A stretch of DNA of 34,812 nucleotides, from the NCBI GenBank assembly GCA_017646885.1, contig JAGCLR010000233.1, forward strand, positions 1 through 34,812. The letters run 5' to 3'. The stretch comes from Methanobrevibacter sp. Lineage in GTDB: Archaea; Methanobacteriota; Methanobacteria; Methanobacteriales; Methanobacteriaceae. A model generated the notes under the pieces. The model was not told the DNA's origin and did not search any database. It saw only the letters and a list, made by a program, of their open reading frames with translations. The translations under genes were made by a program, and so were the position numbers. Of this stretch, positions 22,332 through 30,384 are shown one piece after another; position 1 is the stretch's first letter; each line of letters begins with the position of its first letter.

Positions 22332-23225
22332 ATGGGTTTAGTTGTTTTTATTCTCGGTAATAGCGGTACTGGTAAATCGTATTCTATGCGGAATTTTAAC
22401 CCGGATGAACTGGTTATTATTAATGTTCAAGGGAAAATTTTACCATTCCGTAATTCTGCAAAGTACACTGTAAAAAATACAGATAACTATGATGAAATCA
22501 TTTCAAGTATGAAACTTGCAGATGCAAGTGGTAAAAAGGTTATTGTCATTGATGATTTTCAATACTTGATGGCAAATGAATTTATGCGAAGAAGTGCAGA
22601 ACGTTGTTTTGATAAGTTTACGGAAATCGCCCGGCACGCATGGGATGTTGTAGATGCAGTGAAAACACTTTCTGCAGACACTATTGTATATATTATGTGC
22701 CATTCTAATGTAGATGATGGTGGTATCGAACGTTTGAAAACCATCGGTAAACTACTTGATGAAAAAATCGTGCTTGAAGGTATGAGCACCATTGTATTAA
22801 AGACAAATGTGTCCGATGGTAACTACACTTTCACAACCCAAAATAACGGAAAAGATACAGTAAAATCACCAGCTGAAATGTTTACAAGTTTGAATATTCA
22901 GAATGATTTAAAGTATGTTGATGAAAAAATCCGTAATTACTATGGTTTCGGATCATGCAAAACAGATGAAGAAATGAAAACTATGGATGAAGAAAAAGAA
23001 GTTGTTGTTGAACAACCGACAACCAGAAGAAGAAGAAGAACTGCAGAAACACCAGAAGCATCTTTACCAGTTGGTGAAATTCCAGAAGCTAAAACAGATG
23101 TAAATGATATTGCTGCAGATATGGGTGGTGCGCTTCCGTTTGATGCATCTGTATTTGATGCAGAACCAGTAGCAGAACAGATTACACCCAACAAACGCAG
23201 AAGAAGAAGAAATATTGAAATGTGA
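22332..23225 (+). CDS. RecA-like/AAA ATPase (Sak4-like)
   Basis: This 297-aa ATPase has Walker A LGNSGTGKS (9-16), Walker B KVIVIDDFQYL (about 69-77) and a later YIMCHSN sensor-like strand (about 120). Phage RecA-like ATPases of the Sak4/AAA_24 group, which pair DNA strands together with a partner ssDNA-binding protein, have this pattern. The next gene is exactly such a DUF669 ssDNA-binding protein. The C-terminus from about 215 is disordered with Arg-rich clusters (TTRRRRRTAE, NKRRRRRNIEM), probably for DNA binding. Confidence 0.8.
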   Translation: MGLVVFILGNSGTGKSYSMRNFNPDELVIINVQGKILPFRNSAKYTVKNTDNYDEIISSMKLADASGKKVIVIDDFQYLMANEFMRRSAERCFDKFTEIARHAWDVVDAVKTLSADTIVYIMCHSNVDDGGIERLKTIGKLLDEKIVLEGMSTIVLKTNVSDGNYTFTTQNNGKDTVKSPAEMFTSLNIQNDLKYVDEKIRNYYGFGSCKTDEEMKTMDEEKEVVVEQPTTRRRRRTAETPEASLPVGEIPEAKTDVNDIAADMGGALPFDASVFDAEPVAEQITPNKRRRRRNIEM

Positions 23226-23236
23226 GGTAATGAACT

Positions 23237-23737
23237 ATGAGTAATGATGATGTAATGATCGATTTTTCTGAATTTGATGCAAAAATCAATAATGAACAGT
23301 TTAAGAATGATCTGAAAGAAGCACAAGAAAATTCTGGTAAAGCAGAATTTAAAGAAGTACCGGCCGGTGAATTTATTGTTACAGTTGAAAAACTTGAACT
23401 CGGTGCAACAAAAGCGGAAAAATACCCACTTTTCACATGTTGGTGTAGGATCGTGGAAGGCGATTTTAATAATTCGTTGATTTTCTTTAACCGCAAGTTG
23501 TACGGAAACCGAGAAACCGACAAATGGAACGATGCGAAAGCAATTCAAACTGTAGTAACGTGGTTGGATGAACTCGGTACGGAAACAGTACCAGTTTTCA
23601 ATAGTTATTCTGATTTTAAGAATATTGTGCTAGATATTTTCACTGAAATCAGTGAAGATAAATTGAAGCTGAAAGTTAAGTATGATCCAGATGCATTTAA
23701 CAGTATTACTATTCTTGATGTAATTGAACCGAACTAA
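23237..23737 (+). CDS. DUF669-type ssDNA-binding protein
   Basis: This 166-aa protein has the family signature: IDFSEFDAKINNEQFKND at the start, EVPAGEFIVTVEKLELGATKAEKYPLFTCWCRIVEGDFNNSLIFFNRKLYG in the middle, and a C-terminal VKYDPDAFNSITILDV. DUF669 proteins are associated with phage single-strand annealing and replication, usually next to a RecA-like ATPase as here. RBS is GTGAGGTAATG. A 9-bp GC-rich hairpin follows 9 nt after the stop. Confidence 0.85.
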   Translation: MSNDDVMIDFSEFDAKINNEQFKNDLKEAQENSGKAEFKEVPAGEFIVTVEKLELGATKAEKYPLFTCWCRIVEGDFNNSLIFFNRKLYGNRETDKWNDAKAIQTVVTWLDELGTETVPVFNSYSDFKNIVLDIFTEISEDKLKLKVKYDPDAFNSITILDVIEPN

Positions 23738-23746
23738 ATACAAGTT

Positions 23747-23773
23747 TACCGGGTGTAGATGCTGCACCCGGTA
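23747..23773 (+). terminator. GC-rich hairpin between ssDNA-binding and polymerase genes
   Basis: TACCGGGTG (23747-23755) pairs with CACCCGGTA (23765-23773), and the loop can close further (TAG/CTG). There is no T-run, so it is more likely an mRNA-stabilising or partial termination element that sets the level of polymerase relative to the abundant ssDNA-binding protein. Confidence 0.5.
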
Positions 23774-23794
23774 TTCTTCCGGGAAGGGTTGAAA

Positions 23795-25531
23795 ATGTTA
23801 ATTGGTTACGATTTTGAAGTATTTAAATTTAACTGGTTGGTTGTGTTCATTGATCCGTTTGAAAGAACTGTTACTAAAATTTGGGATGATCCGTTTATAC
23901 TGAAACAGTTTTACGAGAACCGAAAAGATTATATCTTTATAGGATATAACAACCGCTTTTACGATCAATACATTTTTAAAGGTATTATTTGTGGTTTTGA
24001 TCCGTATGAAATTAATACATGGATCATTAAAAAAGGTTTGCCGGGGTATAAATTCAGTGATCTTTTCAGAAAGATAAACATGATTAACTATGATACTCAA
24101 CCCGGCCGTGACAAGTCATTGAAGCAATTAGAAGCGTTTCAAGGCCACAATATTTATGAAACTTCAGTTGATTTTAATCATGATGCACCACTTACTGATG
24201 CAGAAAAACGTGAAACCGAGAAATACTGTATTAATGATGTGATGGAAACACTGAAAGTGTTTTCAGAAACCAAAGATGATTTTGATGCACAATTAGCTTT
24301 GATTAAAATGTTTGATCTTCCGCTAACTGCGTTAAGTAAAACTAAAGCACAAATTGTAGCAGATGATATATTAGAATGTACCAGATGTAACAGAAATGAT
24401 ACATGGGAATTGTACACTTTACCATGCTTGCAGCTAAAAAAATACCAGTTTTGTAAAAGTTGGTTTTTTGATAAAAACAACCAGTGGTACGAGAAACACG
24501 GAAAAGAAAACCCCGGGTTCACTGCAGAAATCGCCGGTGTACCGCATAGTTTAGGTTTTGGTGGTATTCATGGTGCAAGGTCAAAATACAACTATATTTG
24601 TAAAGATGGGTATATGTTAATTCATGTAGATGTAGAAAGTTATTATCCTTCTTTAATGGTTGAATATGATCTTATTACCAGAAATGCACGTAAACCAGAA
24701 AGATTTAATGAAGTAAAAGAAAAGCGTTTAGCACTGAAACGTGCCGGTAAGAAGAAGGAACAAGCACCACTTAAAATTGTTATCAATGGTACATATGGTA
24801 TTAGTAATGATAGTAAATCTTCTGCGTATGATCCGAGAAACGCAAACTTGATAACAATGAATGGTCAATTGTTACTGATAGATTTAATTGAAAAACTTGA
24901 AGTTGTACATAGTTTTGAACTTATCCAAAGTAATACGGATGGTTTAATCATTAAAATACATGATCGTGATTTTGAACTCGTTGATGATATTTGTTATGAG
25001 TGGGAAACACGAACGAAAATGAAACTTGCATTTGACACCATTGATATTATTTATCAAGGTGACGTAAATAATTATATGTTTCGGTTTGCTGAAACCGGGA
25101 AATGGGAAAGAAAAGGTGCATATGTTAAAGAACTTTCTACACTAGATTATGATGTACCTATAGTTAACAAAGCAATTGTTGATTATCTCACAACCGGCAT
25201 TACACCAACTGAAACTATTAATAATTGTGATGATCTGATGCAGTTTCAAAAAGTGGTCAAACTATCTGGTAAATATACTGATGTTGAATATAATGGAAAG
25301 CTTTTAAAACAGAAATGTTACAGGGTGTTCGCTTCTAATAACTGGTGGGATAAAACGTTATATAGAGTGAAAGAAAACGGCCGTAAAGACAAATTCCCGG
25401 ATATAAGCGAACACTGTTTTATTGATAATGGTGATGTGAGAAATAAACCATTACCAGATAAACTAAATAAGAATTACTATATAAATTTAGCTGAAACAAG
25501 GTTATTTAATAAATTTGGTATTAGAGTATGA
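23795..25531 (+). CDS. Family-B-type DNA polymerase
   Basis: This replicative polymerase is 578 aa, short for family B and close to protein-primed enzymes. The exonuclease domain has YDFEV (D6, E8), ExoII GYNNRFYDQYI (N52, D57) and ExoIII YCINDV (144-149). Polymerase motif A is DVESYYPSL (279-287), motif B KIVINGTYG (327-335), motif C SNTDGL (379-384), where classical enzymes have YxDTD. The ATG at 23795, behind GGGAAGG, is preferred over an upstream in-frame start in the hairpin. It overlaps the primase gene by 4 nt. A primase follows, so protein priming is unlikely despite the size. Confidence 0.85.
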   Translation: MLIGYDFEVFKFNWLVVFIDPFERTVTKIWDDPFILKQFYENRKDYIFIGYNNRFYDQYIFKGIICGFDPYEINTWIIKKGLPGYKFSDLFRKINMINYDTQPGRDKSLKQLEAFQGHNIYETSVDFNHDAPLTDAEKRETEKYCINDVMETLKVFSETKDDFDAQLALIKMFDLPLTALSKTKAQIVADDILECTRCNRNDTWELYTLPCLQLKKYQFCKSWFFDKNNQWYEKHGKENPGFTAEIAGVPHSLGFGGIHGARSKYNYICKDGYMLIHVDVESYYPSLMVEYDLITRNARKPERFNEVKEKRLALKRAGKKKEQAPLKIVINGTYGISNDSKSSAYDPRNANLITMNGQLLLIDLIEKLEVVHSFELIQSNTDGLIIKIHDRDFELVDDICYEWETRTKMKLAFDTIDIIYQGDVNNYMFRFAETGKWERKGAYVKELSTLDYDVPIVNKAIVDYLTTGITPTETINNCDDLMQFQKVVKLSGKYTDVEYNGKLLKQKCYRVFASNNWWDKTLYRVKENGRKDKFPDISEHCFIDNGDVRNKPLPDKLNKNYYINLAETRLFNKFGIRV

Positions 25532-27426
25532 AAGATGAATTTTTTAAAGCATATGTTGCTACAAAAAATAAACAGTGTTTGATGCCGTTCAAAGATAAAG
25601 ATGCATCTGATTTACTCACGTATGAAGATGCTTCTAAACTTTCTGAATTTGCCGGTATATTAGATGATGATACTGTTTTAATAGATGTAGATGATAAAGC
25701 TGCTTCTGATATTCTTCTAAAAATTGTAGAAGATCGTAATTTATTGTGCCGAGTATATGCAACGTCACGTGGAAAGCACTTTTTATTCAAACGTGGTGAC
25801 ATGATCGACAAATGCAGCACCCATAAATTTAGTGCAATTGGTATTACTGTTGATGTGAAAACAGGAAACAAAAACAGTTATGAAGTACTGAAATTTAATA
25901 ACAAATTACGGCCGGTATTATATGATATTTTACCGGGTGAAAGTTATCAGATTATACCAAAATGGTTAACTGTAGTGAATGTTAAAGAATTATCATTCCT
26001 AGACATGAAAGTTGGTTCTGGTAGAAATACGGAACTATTCAACTATATATTGAAATTACAGAATAATCGTTTTACTAAAGCTGAAGCACGTGAAGCAATT
26101 GAAATTATTAATCAGTACATTTTAAGTGATCCGTTACCAGAAAAAGAACTAAATACTATTCTGCGTGATGATGCGTTTAAAAAGCCTGTATTTTTCAATG
26201 GTGACAAATTCCTATTTAATGATTTTGCACACTATATGATGCGTGAAGCGCATGTTGTGCGTGTTCATGGTATGATGCACGTGTATCTTGATGGTGTTTA
26301 TATGCCGGGCAAAATTCCTATTATGCGTAAAATGATAGAGTATATACCCACATTGAAGGCCACGCAACGAAAAGAAGTATTTGAATATTTGGAACTGATA
26401 GTAAACGATAATGACCAAAACGATTACAGTAATTTTATTGCTTTCAAGAATGGTATTTATGATATTTCTGAAGATAAACTAGTTGATTTTACACCAGATA
26501 TTGTAGTTACCAACAAAATCAATTTTAACTACAACCCGGAAGCAAAAAGCAAACTACTTGAAACCACATTAAATAAGTTAGCTTGTAACGATCCAGATAT
26601 AAGATTATTACTTGAAGAAATGGCCGGGTATTGTCTATTTAGAAGAAATGAATTAAGAAAATCATTCATTTTAACTGGTGATAAGAAAAACGGCAAAAGT
26701 ACATTTCTTGATCTTATCTTATATATGCTCGGTGAAGATAATGTATCGTCACTTGATTTAGCTGATTTAGGATCACAATTTAGAACTGCAGAATTATCTG
26801 GTAAACTTGCAAACATTGGTGATGATATTGGTGATGAATTTATCAAAAACCCGGCGATATTTAAAAAGGTTGTTGCCGGTGATCGTGTAACAGTTGAACG
26901 TAAAGGTGTTGATCCATTCCAGTTTAACAACTATGCTAAATTCTTGTTTTCTGCAAACGATATACCGAGAATACGAGATAAAACTGGTGCAGTATTAGAT
27001 AGATTAATCATAGTGCCGTTTAATGCTACATTCGATAAAAATGCACCAGATTTTGACCCATTTATAAAGTACAAGTTGCATAAACCAGAAGTAATAGAAG
27101 CACTGATACAACTAGCACTGGATGGTTTGAACCGGGTACTTTCAAATCAAGAATTTACCACTAACACGGCCGTACAACGAGAACTTGAAGAATATGAAGA
27201 AAACAACAACCCTATTAAGATATTCTTAAAAGAACAAGGTGAAGAAGGTATTATTAATAATTCCACAACTGCGTGTTACCGGGGGTACAAAGAATTTTGC
27301 ATAGTAAACAGTTTTACACCACTATCTCAAATAGAGTTTTCAAAAACAGTGAAAAAGATGTTCCGATGCGAAACAATTGAAGAACGATTAGATGGTAAAC
27401 GAATACGGATATTTAAGAAAGTATAA
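25528..27426 (+). CDS. Primase-helicase (AEP prim-pol, D5_N, SF3 helicase)
   Basis: At 632 aa this combines priming and unwinding. The N-terminal part has primase-polymerase-type residues VLIDVDD (D53, D55) and RGKHFLF (H84), followed by GITVDVKTG. The middle matches D5-type primase regions (YSNFIAFKNGIYDI). The C-terminal helicase has Walker A TGDKKNGKST (383-392), Walker B-like ANIGDDIGDEF, and the SF3 C motif with FLFSANDIPRI. This type can initiate at an origin, so it is the best candidate to act on the iterons at 31.9-32.3 kb. ATGA overlap with the polymerase. Confidence 0.9.
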   Translation: MKDEFFKAYVATKNKQCLMPFKDKDASDLLTYEDASKLSEFAGILDDDTVLIDVDDKAASDILLKIVEDRNLLCRVYATSRGKHFLFKRGDMIDKCSTHKFSAIGITVDVKTGNKNSYEVLKFNNKLRPVLYDILPGESYQIIPKWLTVVNVKELSFLDMKVGSGRNTELFNYILKLQNNRFTKAEAREAIEIINQYILSDPLPEKELNTILRDDAFKKPVFFNGDKFLFNDFAHYMMREAHVVRVHGMMHVYLDGVYMPGKIPIMRKMIEYIPTLKATQRKEVFEYLELIVNDNDQNDYSNFIAFKNGIYDISEDKLVDFTPDIVVTNKINFNYNPEAKSKLLETTLNKLACNDPDIRLLLEEMAGYCLFRRNELRKSFILTGDKKNGKSTFLDLILYMLGEDNVSSLDLADLGSQFRTAELSGKLANIGDDIGDEFIKNPAIFKKVVAGDRVTVERKGVDPFQFNNYAKFLFSANDIPRIRDKTGAVLDRLIIVPFNATFDKNAPDFDPFIKYKLHKPEVIEALIQLALDGLNRVLSNQEFTTNTAVQRELEEYEENNNPIKIFLKEQGEEGIINNSTTACYRGYKEFCIVNSFTPLSQIEFSKTVKKMFRCETIEERLDGKRIRIFKKV

Positions 27427-27427
27427 G

Positions 27428-27456
27428 TTGACACCCAACAAATTGTGTATTACTAT
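27428..27456 (+). promoter_or_regulatory. Promoter for the zinc-ribbon gene cluster
   Basis: TTGACA (27428-27433), a 17-nt spacer and TACTAT (27451-27456) lie in the 66-nt gap after the primase-helicase gene. The region has ACACCC and GGGTGT half-sites (27431-27436, 27457-27462) rather than the 16-bp operator of the other early promoters, so control may differ. Confidence 0.65.
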
Positions 27457-27492
27457 GGGTGTATAGGTGTTGTAGAAAGAAGGTGAAAAAAC

Positions 27493-27762
27493 ATGATAAT
27501 TTTAACTAAAACAGATGATTATTTAGAAGTAGAAAGTTGTAGTTGTGGGCGTGATCCTACTGTAAAAATTGCAAAAGATGGTATAGTCACTATTGAATGT
27601 AACTATTATGGTTGTAATAACCCGGCGTGCGTGATCGGTGATACATTGGAAAATTGTGTTGATGTGTGGAACAAACACATGAAGCAACAAAAAGAAAAAC
27701 CAAAGCATATGTTTTTAAAAAATATAAAATGGGTTAAATTGAAAGAAGGTGATCGGAAATGA
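27493..27762 (+). CDS. Lar-like zinc-binding protein (89 aa)
   Basis: Pattern ESCSCGRDPTVKIAKDGIVTIECNYYGCNNPACVIGDTLENCVDVWNKHM has paired cysteines and a terminal WNK, as in the Lar restriction-alleviation-like family (C..CG......C..C......W..R). Relatives reduce type I restriction, but many phage members are untested. RBS is GAAGGTG. Its C-terminus KEGDRK carries the Shine-Dalgarno of the next gene, with which it overlaps by 4 nt. It is the first gene of the small-gene operon. Confidence 0.65.
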   Translation: MIILTKTDDYLEVESCSCGRDPTVKIAKDGIVTIECNYYGCNNPACVIGDTLENCVDVWNKHMKQQKEKPKHMFLKNIKWVKLKEGDRK

Positions 27763-27941
27763 AAACCTATAAAGTTACATTATCAGTAGTTAGAATTGTA
27801 TCTGCTAATAACGAACAAGAAGCAATTGAAAGTGCAAAATTTAATTATGATGAGTGGTGCGAAGATGGGGTTCGGCATATTTGGGATAAAGCAAAAGCAA
27901 AGGAATTAAAGGTAGGTGAAATTAGTGTTACTCGTAATTGA
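27759..27941 (+). CDS. Hypothetical small protein, DpnD/PcfM-like (60 aa)
   Basis: MKTYKVTLSVVRIVSANNEQEAIESAKFNYDEW follows the beta-strand/alpha-helix layout of the small DpnD/PcfM-like proteins (strand, then EQEAIESA helix). This is a weak resemblance. It overlaps the previous gene by ATGA and the next by up to 26 nt. Function is unknown. The ribosome binding site is GAAGGTGATCGG. Confidence 0.5.
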   Translation: MKTYKVTLSVVRIVSANNEQEAIESAKFNYDEWCEDGVRHIWDKAKAKELKVGEISVTRN

Positions 27942-28308
27942 TTATTACAATGTTGGGAAAAGTATTAAAGATGCCCGGAAAAAGAAAAATATTACAAGAA
28001 AAGATTTAGCAGCTTCTTCAGAATTGCTTGCATTGAACACATTATATAACGTAGAAAACGATAAATTTAAACCGAGTATTGATACTTTGGTTAATATTGC
28101 TAAAGCACTTGATTTTGAAGGTATTTTACTTGATTTTAATATCATGGATGAAGTGAAGAAAGAAAACAATGAAATGGTTGAATTGTGTAATTCCTGTAAA
28201 ATCAACCAGAAGTGCGAAAAGAAAAAACGAATTAAGAAAAATTACGCACTTAATATTTATTATTGTGAAGATTATGATGCAGATGTGGGTGGTGATACGT
28301 ATGAATAA
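27925..28308 (+). CDS. XRE-family HTH protein with C-terminal Cys cluster (127 aa)
   Basis: Residues about 8-70 are a Cro/CI-type HTH (NVGKSIKDARKKKNITRKDLAASSELLALNTLYNVENDKFKPSIDTLVNIAKAL). The C-terminus carries LCNSCKINQKC and later IYYCEDYDAD, a possible zinc or metal site. I take GTG at 27925 because GGTAGG lies about 9 nt upstream. GTG at 27916 is also possible, and both lie inside the previous gene. It is a plausible second regulator, perhaps sensing metal or redox state, in the middle of the zinc-ribbon operon. Function is inferred from domains only. Confidence 0.65.
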   Translation: MLLVIDYYNVGKSIKDARKKKNITRKDLAASSELLALNTLYNVENDKFKPSIDTLVNIAKALDFEGILLDFNIMDEVKKENNEMVELCNSCKINQKCEKKKRIKKNYALNIYYCEDYDADVGGDTYE

Positions 28309-28618
28309 ACGTGGAATGAGCATAAGCATAGAAGATGCAATAGATATTATTAAAGCAGAATGTGAATGTGTTTACAGACAAGGTAAAACTGGTGAATGTT
28401 GCCGGGATGATATGGGTTGTGGTGCTTGTGATCTGGTACGAGAAGATGTAGATATTATTACTGCATATGGTATTGCAATTGATGCATTACACACAATGTT
28501 AAATCTACAAACTGAAAAAGTACCATGTGCTAATTACTGTTTAACACGTATTGATGAACTAGAAAATAGAATTAATTATTTGGAGTTTTTGCACGGAAAA
28601 GAAGAAGGTGACAAATGA
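28301..28618 (+). CDS. Cys-rich hypothetical protein (105 aa)
   Basis: A longer frame opens upstream at 28169, but ATG 28301 with GGGTGGTG in front fits the operon style. Helical start SIEDAIDIIKAECECVYRQG, then GECCRDDMGCGACDLVRED (five Cys within 17 residues) and a long helical end (RIDELENRINYLEFLHGKEEGDK), probably a coiled coil. The Cys cluster suggests metal binding. It overlaps the previous gene by 8 nt and the next by 4 nt. The ending KEEGDK is encoded by the next gene's Shine-Dalgarno. Function is unknown. Confidence 0.65.
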   Translation: MNKRGMSISIEDAIDIIKAECECVYRQGKTGECCRDDMGCGACDLVREDVDIITAYGIAIDALHTMLNLQTEKVPCANYCLTRIDELENRINYLEFLHGKEEGDK

Positions 28619-28956
28619 TGCCAACATACGCAATACAGAACAGAAAAACAGGTAAATTTGTTGATGGTACTGATTTTAGAAGGTATCCTTATACACAAAT
28701 TACTAGTTATGATAGGTTTTTAACTTTTGATAATATTGAAGATGCTAAATATACGATGCTGCATAGAATGTGTGGAAAAAACTATAAAATAGTTAGGTTG
28801 GTTTTTCACCCGGAAGAATTAACTGGTGTTTGGGAAAACTGTTATTATGATAACAAAATTCTTTTGTATAAATGTTCTGTTTGCGGAAATCTAAATTTAT
28901 TTAAATCAAAAAAGTGCAGAAATTGTAACGCAAAAATGGAAGGTGATAACAAATGA
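28615..28956 (+). CDS. Zinc-ribbon protein (113 aa)
   Basis: The N-terminal part TYAIQNRKTGKFVDGTDFRRYP is an alpha/beta domain of unknown kind. The C-terminus is a clear zinc ribbon LLYKCSVCGNLNLFKSKKCRNCNAKM (two CxxC). Ribbons of this sort are frequent at the ends of small phage proteins. It overlaps both neighbours by 4 nt. The ending MEGDNK carries the RBS of the following gene. Two ATGs occur in tandem at 28615 and 28618. Function is unknown, perhaps nucleic-acid or protein binding. Confidence 0.7.
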   Translation: MMPTYAIQNRKTGKFVDGTDFRRYPYTQITSYDRFLTFDNIEDAKYTMLHRMCGKNYKIVRLVFHPEELTGVWENCYYDNKILLYKCSVCGNLNLFKSKKCRNCNAKMEGDNK

Positions 28957-29375
28957 TCCATAAACCAGAAATGACAATGTTTCATGTAGTAAAAGCCGGT
29001 ACTTTACATTGTAATAACACTGATGGTTGTATGTTTTGTGACTATCATTGTTTTTGTGAAAAAGTAGTTAGTGCTATTACATGTTTACGAACAAAATTTC
29101 CAAACGATTATGAAAGAATATATGGAATGATAACAGAAGATGATGTTACTAGTGATAATACTAGTGGTAATATATCTGCAATTCTCATGGATATATCCAA
29201 AAGCCTTGCAATTATTGCTGATAAAAAACCAGATCATGAAGAAACAGAAGATAAAGAAACACTGGAATTTTACACCACCAGATGCACTAGTTGCGGTAAA
29301 GTATCACCTATTGCTGATTATTGTATGTGGTGCGGTAAAAAGGGTACTTGTTTAGAAGGTGGTGATGCAGAATGA
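28953..29375 (+). CDS. Zinc-ribbon protein (140 aa)
   Basis: This protein has an N-terminal Cys/His-rich part (LHCNNTDGCMFCDYHCFCEK), a helical middle (ISAILMDISKSLAIIADKK) and a C-terminal ribbon TRCTSCGKVSPIADYCMWCGKKG, with two clean CxxC pairs. It shares the C-terminal CxxCG motif with three neighbours, which suggests serial duplication with diverged N-termini. ATGA overlaps on both sides. The ending EGGDAE contains the next RBS. Function is unknown. Confidence 0.7.
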   Translation: MIHKPEMTMFHVVKAGTLHCNNTDGCMFCDYHCFCEKVVSAITCLRTKFPNDYERIYGMITEDDVTSDNTSGNISAILMDISKSLAIIADKKPDHEETEDKETLEFYTTRCTSCGKVSPIADYCMWCGKKGTCLEGGDAE

Positions 29376-29749
29376 AATTTAGAGTAATAGATAAACTTAC
29401 AGGAAAAGAAGCAGATGCATATGAAATTGCACTACATGAAGAATGGGCTAAAGAACTATGTTATTGTGACATGGATGGTTTTGCTATTCTTGAAGATGGA
29501 ACTTTGCTTTTAGTTGATGAATGTGGGAAGTTTGAATATTGCGATACTGATAGGTTTGAGATAGTATTTGATGATGAAAGGCCACATGGAACATGGGTTT
29601 CTCAAATATACGAAACTATTGATTATTATCAATGTTCTGTTTGCAAAATGCTTATCAGAAAAGACAATATACTTATGGCATTATCATGGAAATACTGTCC
29701 GAACTGCGGTGCTTCGATGGTTAAGAAAGAAGGTGATGAAAATGACTAG
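29372..29749 (+). CDS. Zinc-ribbon protein (125 aa)
   Basis: The N-terminal half (MKFRVIDKLTGKEADAYEI, then DGFAILEDGTLLLVDECGKFEYC) is YopX-like in layout, with an FRVIDK start and repeated strand motifs. The C-terminus is a ribbon YYQCSVCKMLI and YCPNCGASM. It shares the ribbon with neighbours at 28615 and 28953. The 8-nt overlap with the next gene and the ending KEGDEND again carry a Shine-Dalgarno. Specific function is unknown. Confidence 0.7.
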   Translation: MKFRVIDKLTGKEADAYEIALHEEWAKELCYCDMDGFAILEDGTLLLVDECGKFEYCDTDRFEIVFDDERPHGTWVSQIYETIDYYQCSVCKMLIRKDNILMALSWKYCPNCGASMVKKEGDEND

Positions 29750-30224
29750 AGAAAAAGCAATTCAAATTTTGAAAATGAATGAACAGGAAAAATGGCGAAG
29801 TGGTATCACGGCAGAAGAAGAAAAAGAAGCAATTGATATGTGTATCAAAGCTTTACAGAATAACGATGTGCAAGTACTTGAAAACCGCTTGAAGCATCTT
29901 CTGAAATCACGTTATATTGCAAAGTTTGATGAAATAAACCATGCAACCGGCGAATATGTAAGAAATATTGAAGATGCAGATGTTTGTTTTGTTTGTGACA
30001 ATAAAGCTTGCAAAGTTTGTCACCCGGAAACATGCAAGTACACTTCAGAACCAAAACATGCTATTAATTTTGAACGTAATGGTGGTGCAGGTACTTTTTT
30101 TGAGAAACTACCAGACAACTTGCACTGGATCGAAAAAAGCGGTTTATTCATTTGTCCGTATTGTAATGAAGAACACGATACACATTTTCATTTTTGTGGT
30201 TGGTGCGGTAAAAAAGTGCTATAA
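29742..30224 (+). CDS. Cys-rich protein with two metal-binding clusters (160 aa)
   Basis: ATG 29742 follows GAAGGTGATG; a longer upstream frame inside the previous gene is not used. The N-terminal helices (TREKAIQILKMNEQEKW, EEKEAIDMCIKALQNND) are common in small phage proteins. Then come CFVCDNKACKVCHPETC (four Cys) and a C-terminal ribbon FICPYCNEEHDTHFHFCGWCGKK. It is the last gene of the zinc-ribbon operon, with a strong terminator 50 nt downstream. Function is unknown. Confidence 0.7.
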   Translation: MTREKAIQILKMNEQEKWRSGITAEEEKEAIDMCIKALQNNDVQVLENRLKHLLKSRYIAKFDEINHATGEYVRNIEDADVCFVCDNKACKVCHPETCKYTSEPKHAINFERNGGAGTFFEKLPDNLHWIEKSGLFICPYCNEEHDTHFHFCGWCGKKVL

Positions 30225-30273
30225 TAAGATCGTGTGATGTTCATGTGCATTACTTCTACTCTTTAACCAGTTT

Positions 30274-30311
30274 AATTACCAGTTGCTTCTGCAGCTGGTA
30301 ATTTTTTTTTT
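30274..30311 (+). terminator. Strong rho-independent terminator
   Basis: The stem AATTACCAGTTGC (30274-30286)/GCAGCTGGTAATT (30291-30303) has one G-U pair and a TTCT loop and is followed by a T-run to 30311. It ends the zinc-ribbon operon. The next promoter starts 10 nt later. Confidence 0.92.
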
Positions 30312-30321
30312 CTGAAAAGTG

Positions 30322-30350
30322 TTGACACTATACACTTTTAGGTGTATAAT
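30322..30350 (+). promoter_or_regulatory. Consensus promoter with palindromic operator
   Basis: TTGACA (30322-30327), 17 nt, TATAAT (30345-30350), a full consensus. The spacer is occupied by TATACACTTTTAGGTGTATA (30329-30348), a palindrome of 7-bp arms around six bases. The geometry is identical to the promoters at 17486 and 30771, predicting tight control by the same repressor. Confidence 0.9.
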
Positions 30351-30384
30351 ATAACCATAGTAAAGAAAAGGATGGTACATGAAA

